Source of the DNA: Bacteroidales bacterium | Lineage (GTDB): Bacteria; Bacteroidota; Bacteroidia; Bacteroidales; B18-G4 | Length of the DNA stretch: 5,070 nucleotides | Assembly: GCA_023145125.1 (NCBI GenBank) | Contig: JAGLEK010000013.1 | Coordinates: 1-5,070, forward strand | Direction of reading: 5' to 3' | Shown here: positions 1 to 5,070 of the stretch, one piece after another | Layout of the letters: each line of letters opens with the position of its first letter | Numbering within the stretch: the first letter of the stretch is position 1 | Position numbers and translations under genes: made by a program | Notes under the pieces: generated by a model | What the model saw: the letters and a program-made list of their open reading frames with translations, nothing else | Told to the model about the DNA's origin: nothing | Databases searched by the model: none

Positions 1-1062
1 AATGTAAAGCATAATGTTCCTGTTGAGCTGATCACCAGAATGGATGAAAGCCCGATGGAGCACAAGGTAAGCGATATACTGAAAGTAAAATCTTATTACC
101 ACTTCATCAAAGCTGTGAATTATTACCTCGTTGCTAATAATTTCCACAACGACCTCTTTATCGGTGATAACTGTGAAGGCTTTGCAGCATATAAAGAGGG
201 CCTCCTGAAAGAGAATTTTGTTGACCTCGTAGAAAAGTCAGGTGTGGCATTTATGGACAGCGTGATCGAGTTTGCCAAGGCATATAATAATGAGATGAAT
301 GCGGTCATTATCTTCTCCGAAAAAGAGGTTTGTTCCAATGCTTGCAGTGAAATGTCTAACCTGGCCCTGATCACAGGAAAACTCGGTAAGACAGCTAACG
401 GCCTCATGAGCATCAAAGAGAAGAATAATGCACAGGGTATCTTCGATATGGGTATCTGCCCGACCCTTGGTGTTGGGGCAACCGATATCAGGAATAAGGG
501 CCTTGTGGCACAGATGAAGAAGGTCTGGAAAGTGAAATCCGTTCCGAAGGAGGTGAATGAAAGCCAGTTTGAGCGCCTTGAAAAAGGAAAATTGAAAAAC
601 CTGTTCATTTTTGGGGAAGACCCGCTTGGATGCACCGAGGATAGGGTGAAAGTTGCCGGTTGGCTTACGATCGCTGATTTTGTCGTGGTGATGGACTATT
701 TCATGACCGACACTGCCAACCAGGCGGACCTCTTGCTGCCGGCCAGTTTCCCCTTTGAATCAGGCGGCACCTTTACAAATACCCAAAAGGTGATACAGCA
801 TTTCGAAGCCGGGTTTGACCCTGCATCCGGAATGACCACGCTGGAACAGCTGGCTGCGCTGTTGAAACAATTTGATATCAGGCAAAAAAACGATGCAGAG
901 GCTGTCATGTCAGAGATCGTTAAGTTTCTCCCGGCCGGGGATGGGAAAGAAAAGTTTTTATTCCAGATATCAGAGGAGAGTACAGACTGCCGCATGTTTA
1001 ATCATGGTTGCGATTATATCGTTAAGCATTTTGACGAAGAATTTGATAACGCATTCGATTAG
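1..1062 (+). CDS. Molybdopterin oxidoreductase, formate dehydrogenase alpha / NuoG-like (C-terminal 353 residues, 5' partial)
   Basis: The frame is open from base 1, so the true start lies upstream; the ATG at 40 is internal. Seen, in fragment numbering: NLALITGK at 120-127; KNNAQGIFDMGICP at 141-154, the cofactor-domain signature (usually NNxQGxxDMGxxP); IFGEDPLG at 203-210 (usually GENP); then TDTANQADLLLPA and GGTFTNTQ, ending near residue 262, matching the family's TETAxxADVVLPA and GTFTNxERR. These are hallmarks of the molybdopterin oxidoreductase domain in formate dehydrogenase alpha and NuoG-like subunits, which pass electrons through Fe-S clusters. The active-site Cys/Sec and Fe-S domains would lie upstream and cannot be seen, so formate as substrate is inference. 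After the TFTNT motif only about 90 residues remain, without a recognisable C-terminal dinucleotide-binding domain, which favours a NuoG-like or bifurcating-type subunit. The gene ends with tandem TAG stops (1060-1065), then a terminator, so it is last in its operon. Confidence 0.85.
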   Translation, partial: NVKHNVPVELITRMDESPMEHKVSDILKVKSYYHFIKAVNYYLVANNFHNDLFIGDNCEGFAAYKEGLLKENFVDLVEKSGVAFMDSVIEFAKAYNNEMNAVIIFSEKEVCSNACSEMSNLALITGKLGKTANGLMSIKEKNNAQGIFDMGICPTLGVGATDIRNKGLVAQMKKVWKVKSVPKEVNESQFERLEKGKLKNLFIFGEDPLGCTEDRVKVAGWLTIADFVVVMDYFMTDTANQADLLLPASFPFESGGTFTNTQKVIQHFEAGFDPASGMTTLEQLAALLKQFDIRQKNDAEAVMSEIVKFLPAGDGKEKFLFQISEESTDCRMFNHGCDYIVKHFDEEFDNAFD

Positions 1063-1067
1063 TAGAA

Positions 1068-1083
1068 GTTTAGGGTTGCCAAC
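1068..1083 (+). repeat. Left copy of a 16-bp perfect inverted repeat flanking the two-gene unit
   Basis: GTTTAGGGTTGCCAAC at 1068-1083 is the exact reverse complement of GTTGGCAACCCTAAAC at 2041-2056. The match extends four bases past the terminator stem on its outer side, so it is more than a shared stem motif. It begins 5 bp after the stop of the upstream gene. Whether this marks an insertion boundary, a dispersed repeat or duplicated terminator sequence cannot be told from one window. Confidence 0.6.
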
Positions 1084-1111
1084 CTTAATAGGGTTGGCAA
1101 CCCTTTTTTTT
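1072..1111 (+). terminator. Rho-independent terminator of the molybdopterin oxidoreductase operon
   Basis: A perfect 13-bp stem pairs AGGGTTGCCAACC (1072-1084) with GGTTGGCAACCCT (1092-1104) around a 7-nt loop (1085-1091). Eight consecutive T follow (1104-1111), the first of them being the last base of the stem. It starts 9 bp after the TAG stop of the upstream gene. This is a textbook intrinsic terminator and separates the redox operon from the next transcription unit. Each arm contains the near-palindrome GTTGSCAAC, which occurs again at 2041-2049. Confidence 0.92.
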
Positions 1112-1119
1112 AAAATTAA

Positions 1120-1151
1120 TTAGGTTTATAACATAAACAAGTTTATATTTG
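1120..1151 (+). promoter_or_regulatory. Bacteroidota-type promoter (-33 TTAG, -7 TATATTTG) for the membrane protein/regulator pair
   Basis: TATATTTG at 1144-1151 matches the Bacteroidota primary-sigma -7 consensus TAnnTTTG perfectly. TTAG at 1120-1123 matches three of four bases of the -33 box TTTG, with a 20-bp spacer, which is within the usual range. Transcription would start near 1156-1160, giving a leader of under 20 nt before the ATG at 1176. The leader is A-rich with no Shine-Dalgarno site, as is common in this phylum. The start site is inferred from the box position. Confidence 0.7.
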
Positions 1152-1161
1152 CAAAATAAAC
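1124..1161. promoter_or_regulatory. Putative operator: two inverted GTTTAT/ATAAAC pairs across the promoter
   Basis: Four exact half-sites occur within 38 bp. GTTTAT (1124-1129) and ATAAAC (1133-1138) form an inverted pair with a 3-bp spacer. GTTTAT (1141-1146) and ATAAAC (1156-1161) form a second pair with a 9-bp spacer. The inner two half-sites (1133-1146) form an everted pair with a 2-bp gap. The palindrome TTTGCAAA (1148-1155) lies inside the second pair. The array covers the -33/-7 spacer, the -7 box and the likely start site, where a bound dimer would block polymerase. The winged-helix regulator encoded in the same unit is the obvious candidate ligand, giving autorepression. The half-sites are seen; the binding and the identity of the binder are inference. 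The region is AT-rich, which raises the chance of fortuitous matches. Confidence 0.5.
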
Positions 1162-1175
1162 TCAATTAAAATGAT

Positions 1176-1763
1176 ATGGAAAATCAATTTGATGAAAGAC
1201 AAAGCCTCGCTATTATAAGCGAGATGATTGATAATGCAAGGGAGCGAATAGTTGATGATGGCTTTTTCTATCTTTTGTGGGGCTACCTGGTTTTTATTGC
1301 TGCCCTTTCGCATTTTGCATTGCTGGAATTCGTGCAATGGGAGTATGCATGGGTACCCTGGCCTGTTTTAATGACTCTTGGCGGAGTTTTAAGTGCTTTT
1401 GTCGGTGCCAGGAAAGCCTCAGAAGCTAAGCACAAGACATTTTTCGATACTGCAGCGATGTACCTGTGGTCGGCTTTCCTGATCGCATTGTTTATGATCC
1501 TGGCTTTTACCGCCCTGGGAAAGATCGACGGCTTGGTAGCCTATCCGCTGATCATGGTGATATACGGAATAGGGACCTGGGTTTCCGGAGGGATCTTAAA
1601 ATTTGTACCGCTCATAATCGGTGGCATTTTGTGCTGGATACTGGCCGGGGTCGCCTTCTATTTTCCCTTTAACATTCAGCTCTTACTGCTGGCATTATCA
1701 ATTCTGATCGCATACATCATCCCGGGGCATATGTTGAAATTCAAGGCTTCGAAAAATGTTTAA
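1176..1763 (+). CDS. Six-helix integral membrane protein of unknown function, paired with a winged-helix regulator
   Basis: This 195-residue protein has a polar N-terminus (residues 1-28, with a MIDNARERI amphipathic stretch) followed by about six hydrophobic segments near 30-50, 60-78, 94-113, 118-138, 143-163 and 167-185. It ends in a basic tail, and no cleavable signal peptide is visible. The N-terminal pattern ISEMIDxAxxxxxxxGFFYLLWGYLV resembles an uncharacterised Bacteroidota membrane family often encoded next to a small winged-helix protein. There are no charged or His/Cys clusters in the helices that would suggest a catalytic centre or metal site, so I assign no function. The ATG at 1176 fits the promoter position; an earlier ATG at 1171 is in another frame. 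The stop codon overlaps the downstream regulator by 8 bp, implying one transcript and translational coupling. A role as sensor or partner of the regulator is possible but unproven. Confidence 0.8.
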   Translation: MENQFDERQSLAIISEMIDNARERIVDDGFFYLLWGYLVFIAALSHFALLEFVQWEYAWVPWPVLMTLGGVLSAFVGARKASEAKHKTFFDTAAMYLWSAFLIALFMILAFTALGKIDGLVAYPLIMVIYGIGTWVSGGILKFVPLIIGGILCWILAGVAFYFPFNIQLLLLALSILIAYIIPGHMLKFKASKNV

Positions 1764-2040
1764 GGAGCTTGATCCCATATTGCATAGCCAGCTGCGGCTG
1801 TCGATCATGTCCTTGCTAATGAGTGTTGAGTCAGGAGAGTTCTCATGGCTTCTCGAAAAAACCGATTCCACACGCGGGAACCTGAGTGTACAGATCAGCA
1901 AACTAAAAGATGCGGGCTTTATAAAGGTAAAAAAGAGCTTTAGGAATAACTATCCCCTGACTACCTGCCGCATCACTAAAAAAGGGATTGATGCATTTGA
2001 GAAATATGTGGAAGCGATATCTTCATACTTGAAGCACTAA
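1756..2040 (+). CDS. Winged-helix transcriptional regulator (MarR/ArsR-like, HTH_34 type)
   Basis: This 94-residue protein is essentially one winged-helix DNA-binding domain. Seen: LDPILHSQLRLSIMSLL at 5-21, the typical opening (LDxxIHxxxRLxIMxxL); helix 2 near 29-36 (FSWLLEKT); recognition helix near 41-54 (GNLSVQISKLKDAG); wing near 55-72 (FIKVKKSFRNN...PLTT); then RITKKGIDAFEKYVEAI at 72-88, a C-terminal helix probably used for dimerisation. The pattern matches the HTH_34 family (Pfam PF13601), common in Bacteroidota. There are no metal-binding Cys/His pairs or separate ligand domain, so any signal is unknown. The ATG overlaps the end of the membrane-protein gene by 8 bp, so the two are probably translated together. 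The likely target is the GTTTAT/ATAAAC array at their shared promoter (inference). Confidence 0.9.
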   Translation: MFKELDPILHSQLRLSIMSLLMSVESGEFSWLLEKTDSTRGNLSVQISKLKDAGFIKVKKSFRNNYPLTTCRITKKGIDAFEKYVEAISSYLKH

Positions 2041-2056
2041 GTTGGCAACCCTAAAC
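2041..2056 (+). repeat. Right copy of the 16-bp inverted repeat
   Basis: GTTGGCAACCCTAAAC begins directly after the TAA stop of the regulator and is the exact reverse complement of 1068-1083. Its first 12 bases are also a direct copy of the right terminator arm (1093-1104). There is no second arm nearby and no T-tract directly after it, so on its own it is not a terminator. The GTTGGCAAC core is a 9-bp odd-centred palindrome and could be a protein-binding site. Confidence 0.6.
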
Positions 2057-2073
2057 CGATTTTCGTACCTTTA
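2042..2073 (+). promoter_or_regulatory. Possible weak promoter for the receiver-PEP/pyruvate-binding gene
   Basis: TACCTTTA at 2066-2073 matches seven of eight positions of TAnnTTTG (the last base differs). TTGG at 2042-2045 matches three of four bases of TTTG, with a 20-bp spacer. The start would fall near 2080, with a leader of about 20 nt before the ATG at 2100. The -33 part lies inside the 16-bp repeat copy. No terminator separates the regulator from this gene, so read-through from the upstream promoter is an alternative. Confidence 0.35.
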
Positions 2074-2099
2074 CTCCTTCATCAAGGCTTTAGCATAAT

Positions 2100-5069
2100 A
2101 TGACCGGAACCGACGACAATCCGTCAAAATATTTCTATAACGACACCTCCTTCGATACGCTCATGAAGAAGCGTATCTATAATGTGTTGCTTATTTCCAG
2201 CGCCTATGATGCCTTTATCCTCGAAGAGGATGGCCGCATCGACGAGCAGATATTTAACGAGTACGTTTCACTTAACCTGCGTTATCCTCCCCAGTTTATT
2301 CAGGTTACGAATGAGGAAAAGGCTTTTGAAGAGCTTGCAGAAGGTGATATCGACCTGGTTGTTACTATGCTGAGTGCCGAAGACGAAGACACCTTTGGCA
2401 TTGCAAAAAAGATCAAGAAAAAGTACGACGGTATTCCTATCGTAGTGCTGACACCATTTTCGAGGAGGGTGACCATAAACCTCGATAAGGAAGATCTCAG
2501 CGCAATTGATTATGTGTTTAGCTGGCTGGGGAATGCCGACCTGCATTTGGCGATCATCAAGCTTATCGAGGATAAGATGAATGCTGAACATGATGTAAAT
2601 GAGGTTGGCGTGCAAGTCATCATCCTGGTGGAGGATTCGGTGAGGTTTTATTCAAGCTACCTGCCCAATATTTATAAGATCATCTTTAAGCAATCACAGC
2701 GGTTCATGATGGAGGGCCTGAATGAGCATCAACAGATGATGCGGATGCGTGGCAGACCCAAAATCTTATTGGCCACGAATTATGAGGAGGCTATCCTTCT
2801 CTTTGAGAAATACAAGAACAACCTGTTAGGGATCATTTCTGATATCTCCTACGACAGGAATGGAAAACCTGATAAAGAGGCAGGGCTTCGACTGGTAAAA
2901 AAAGTAAAAGCAGCCGACAGCCTGATGCCGATCCTGCTGCAGTCCTCCGATATCCATCAATCGGCTAAAGCCAAAGAATTAAAGGTTGGTTTCATAAATA
3001 AGCAGTCGAAGACCATCTCCATTGAACTTAAAAATTTTGTATCGGAGTTCTTTGCATTCGGTGACTTCGTTTTTATTGATCCGAAAACAATGAAGGAAAT
3101 CGACCGGGCACGAAACCTGAAGACCCTTCAGAAAAAGATCCATAAGATACCTGATTCAACCTTACAGTATCACCTGGCAAGGAATCATATTTCCAAGTGG
3201 CTGAGGGCGAGGGCCCTGTTCCCGCTTGCTGAACGCTTCAAAGATGTAACACTGGAAGATTTTGACAGCCTTGAAGCAGTAAGAAAATACCTTTTCGATT
3301 CCATTGGCAACTACCGGCTGACCAAGGCTCGCGGTGTGATAGCCGAATTTCGTCGCGACAGCTTCGATGAATACCTCTCCCTGTCGCGTATCGGTGAAGG
3401 TTCCCTGGGCGGAAAAGCACGTGGATTGGCTTTCCTGGATTCAATGATCAAGAGGAATCAGTTGTATGATAAGTGGGATGGTGTACGGATCACTATTCCC
3501 AAAACAGTGGTTCTTGGGACCGATATTTTCGACGAGTTCATGGAAGAGAATAACCTGTATAAGATCACTATGTCGGATCTGTCAGACGAAGAGATCCTTA
3601 CCAGGTTCCTGGGAGCAAAACTGCCATTAAGGATCAAGGAAGATCTTCAAACACTGATCTCCTTCATCAAGAATCCGCTTGCCGTGAGGTCGTCGAGCCT
3701 CCTTGAAGATTCATATTATCAGCCTTTTGCCGGGATCTATTCCACCTATATGATACCCAACATCGAATCGGATGAGAAGAGAATGCTTAATATGCTCAGC
3801 GAGGCGATCAAGAGCGTATATGCATCTGCCTACTTCAAGGACAGCAAGGCTTATATGGCAGCAACATCCAATGTGATCGATGAGGAGAAAATGGCGATCG
3901 TTATTCAACAGGTGGTGGGCAGGCGTTATGCAAACAGGTTTTATCCGACATTTTCAGGCGTAGCAAGGTCTATTAACTTTTATCCCATCGAGCCGGAAAC
4001 TATGGAAGATGGTATAGCCAATATTGCCCTTGGCCTTGGAAAATATATCGTTGACGGAGGCATGACCTTGCGCTTCAGTCCTAAATATCCAAAAAAAGTA
4101 CTCCAGACCAGCACTCCGGAACTGGCCATGCGCGAAACCCAGCGGTTTTTTTATGCCCTTGACCTGATGGCCGACAGCTTCAGGCCTTGTCTCGATGATG
4201 CTATGAACCTTTTAAAACTCCGGTTAACCGAAGCTGAGAAAGACAGATCCATGCGCTTTTTAGCTTCTACATATGATTACCAGAGCAAGATGCTGCGTGA
4301 CGGAGTGCAGCAGGAAGGTAAAAAACTGATTACATTTTCAGCTATTTTAAATCATAATGTCTTTCCCCTTGCAGAGATCCTTCAGGAAGTTTTGGAAACA
4401 GGGCAGCGCGAGATGGGTAAACCCATTGAGATCGAGTTTGCTGTCGACATGAGTCCCAATAAAGATGACCCCCATACCTTCCATCTGCTGCAGATCCGTC
4501 CCATTGTTGAATGTGATGAGTCGGTGGATGTAGATATTGATAATATCAAGGATAGCGATATAATCATGAGCTGTGAAACTGCACTTGGCAATGGTTACAT
4601 CGATGATATTATTGACCTGGTATATGTAAGGCCTGAGAGCTTTGATTCGGCCAGAACCCATGAAATTGCCGATCTCATCGGAAAGGTCAACGACCAATTC
4701 CTGGAGAGCGGAAAAAACTATATCCTGATCGGCCCCGGCCGCTGGGGCTCTGCTGATCCGCATCTTGGCATCCCGGTTAAATGGCCCCAGATCTCTGCCG
4801 CCAGGCTCATCGTGGAATCAGGATTGGAAAATTACCGTATCGACCCCAGCCAGGGAACGCATTTCTTCCAGAACCTGACCTCATTCCGCGTGGGCTATTT
4901 CACCATTAACCCATTCATCAATGACGGTACCTACGACCTGGATTTCCTGGCAGGACAAAAAGCCGTTTATGAAGATGAATTTATCCGCCATATCCGCTTT
5001 AATAAGCCCGTGGTGATCGCAATTGACGGGAAGAAGAAGAAGGGGGTGGTTCTTAAGCCAGGGAAATAG
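2100..5069 (+). CDS. Receiver-receiver-PEP/pyruvate-binding (PPDK_N ATP-grasp) fusion protein, reaction unknown
   Basis: Complete at 989 residues, soluble and cytoplasmic (no signal peptide or membrane helix). Domains: receiver-like 1 (about 25-158), lacking the acidic pair and phospho-Asp; receiver 2 (about 171-318) with E178-D179, D248, S282 and K301, all needed for phosphorylation; helical linker (about 330-425) with YHLARNHISKWLRARALF at 357-374; PPDK_N ATP-grasp (about 430-803); C-terminal domain (804-989). ATP-site residues by analogy with pyruvate phosphate dikinase: K439 (GGKARG), R530 (AVRSSS), E536-D537, E779, Q798 and R800 (LLQIRP). There is no GGxTSH phosphohistidine motif and no PEP barrel, so it cannot make PEP by the usual route. 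The C-terminus has GPGRWGSADPHLGIPVKW (878-895) and PSQGTHFFQN (916-925). Similar proteins in Bacteroidota are usually annotated 'PEP/pyruvate-binding domain-containing'. The ATG at 2100 is preferred over M22 (2163) because the FDTLMKKRI segment appears to belong to the family. It follows the regulator by 59 bp, with no Shine-Dalgarno site. Confidence 0.9.
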   Translation: MTGTDDNPSKYFYNDTSFDTLMKKRIYNVLLISSAYDAFILEEDGRIDEQIFNEYVSLNLRYPPQFIQVTNEEKAFEELAEGDIDLVVTMLSAEDEDTFGIAKKIKKKYDGIPIVVLTPFSRRVTINLDKEDLSAIDYVFSWLGNADLHLAIIKLIEDKMNAEHDVNEVGVQVIILVEDSVRFYSSYLPNIYKIIFKQSQRFMMEGLNEHQQMMRMRGRPKILLATNYEEAILLFEKYKNNLLGIISDISYDRNGKPDKEAGLRLVKKVKAADSLMPILLQSSDIHQSAKAKELKVGFINKQSKTISIELKNFVSEFFAFGDFVFIDPKTMKEIDRARNLKTLQKKIHKIPDSTLQYHLARNHISKWLRARALFPLAERFKDVTLEDFDSLEAVRKYLFDSIGNYRLTKARGVIAEFRRDSFDEYLSLSRIGEGSLGGKARGLAFLDSMIKRNQLYDKWDGVRITIPKTVVLGTDIFDEFMEENNLYKITMSDLSDEEILTRFLGAKLPLRIKEDLQTLISFIKNPLAVRSSSLLEDSYYQPFAGIYSTYMIPNIESDEKRMLNMLSEAIKSVYASAYFKDSKAYMAATSNVIDEEKMAIVIQQVVGRRYANRFYPTFSGVARSINFYPIEPETMEDGIANIALGLGKYIVDGGMTLRFSPKYPKKVLQTSTPELAMRETQRFFYALDLMADSFRPCLDDAMNLLKLRLTEAEKDRSMRFLASTYDYQSKMLRDGVQQEGKKLITFSAILNHNVFPLAEILQEVLETGQREMGKPIEIEFAVDMSPNKDDPHTFHLLQIRPIVECDESVDVDIDNIKDSDIIMSCETALGNGYIDDIIDLVYVRPESFDSARTHEIADLIGKVNDQFLESGKNYILIGPGRWGSADPHLGIPVKWPQISAARLIVESGLENYRIDPSQGTHFFQNLTSFRVGYFTINPFINDGTYDLDFLAGQKAVYEDEFIRHIRFNKPVVIAIDGKKKKGVVLKPGK

Positions 5070-5070
5070 T

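Noticed and set aside
40..42. ATG at 40 as the true start of the oxidoreductase
   Set aside because: The frame is open to base 1, and residues before it (NVPVELITR) read as normal protein; the molybdopterin fold needs several hundred upstream residues.
123..635. 170-codon open frame on the minus strand opposite the molybdopterin oxidoreductase
   Set aside because: It lies entirely antisense to a gene with clear family motifs and its translation shows no recognisable domain; it is a codon-bias shadow.
884..890. Seven-A run in the oxidoreductase as a possible slippage or phase-variation site
   Set aside because: The frame continues intact to a sensible end followed by a terminator, and a seven-base run in an AT-leaning genome is unremarkable.
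872..1123. 83-codon + strand frame overlapping the end of the first gene and running through the terminator
   Set aside because: It is out of frame with the oxidoreductase, runs through the terminator hairpin and T-tract, and resembles no protein I know.
1762..1767. AAGGAG, a Shine-Dalgarno-like sequence just after the regulator start
   Set aside because: No in-frame ATG or GTG follows at a usable distance; it is coding sequence (codons for Lys-Glu), and this phylum rarely uses such sites.
2163..2165. ATG at 2163 (M22) as the start of the receiver fusion protein
   Set aside because: Residues before M22 (FDTLM) appear to belong to the family, and the ATG at 2100 is well placed relative to the possible promoter. 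It remains a possible secondary start.
3304..3311. TTGGCAAC in the receiver fusion gene as another copy of the repeat core
   Set aside because: Only 8 bases match, it is within coding sequence (Ile-Gly-Asn), and the flanks do not match; chance is sufficient.
4347..4763. 138-codon open frame on the minus strand inside the receiver fusion gene
   Set aside because: It is antisense to strongly motif-bearing coding sequence (LLQIRP, GPGRWGS) and no promoter or start context supports it.

Overview
The window looks like a chromosomal segment of a Bacteroidota bacterium, probably Bacteroidales-like. The evidence is a near-perfect Bacteroidota-type promoter (TAnnTTTG at -7) before the second gene, the absence of Shine-Dalgarno sites before the starts, and two protein families I associate with that phylum. 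These are the six-helix membrane protein paired with a small winged-helix regulator, and the receiver-receiver-PEP/pyruvate-binding fusion. All four genes lie on the + strand. I see no RNA genes, insertion sequences or CRISPR arrays.

Layout. 1-1062: the C-terminal part of a molybdopterin oxidoreductase (formate dehydrogenase alpha / NuoG-like), whose start lies outside the window. 1068-1111: a strong intrinsic terminator ending that operon. 1120-1161: a promoter wrapped in four GTTTAT/ATAAAC half-sites, a likely operator. 1176-1763: a six-helix membrane protein of unknown function, overlapping by 8 bp a MarR/ArsR-like winged-helix regulator (1756-2040). 2041-2099: a short gap that begins with an inverted copy of the upstream terminator arm and holds a possible weak promoter. 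2100-5069: a complete 989-residue protein with a degenerate receiver domain, a receiver with all key residues, a helical linker, an ATP-grasp PEP/pyruvate-binding domain and an unusual C-terminal domain.

How the parts may work together. The redox enzyme belongs to an operon lying mostly upstream and is cleanly terminated. The membrane protein and regulator form a self-contained, probably autoregulated two-gene unit. This unit is bracketed by a perfect 16-bp inverted repeat (1068-1083 and 2041-2056), which raises the question of whether it was inserted as a cassette.

The most interesting object is the large protein. It keeps the nucleotide-binding residues of PEP synthase / pyruvate phosphate dikinase but has no recognisable phosphohistidine domain and no PEP-binding barrel, so it cannot be an ordinary PEP synthase. 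It looks like a phosphorylation-responsive, ATP-using protein of unknown reaction. Domain calls come from reading motifs by eye; no database search was run.
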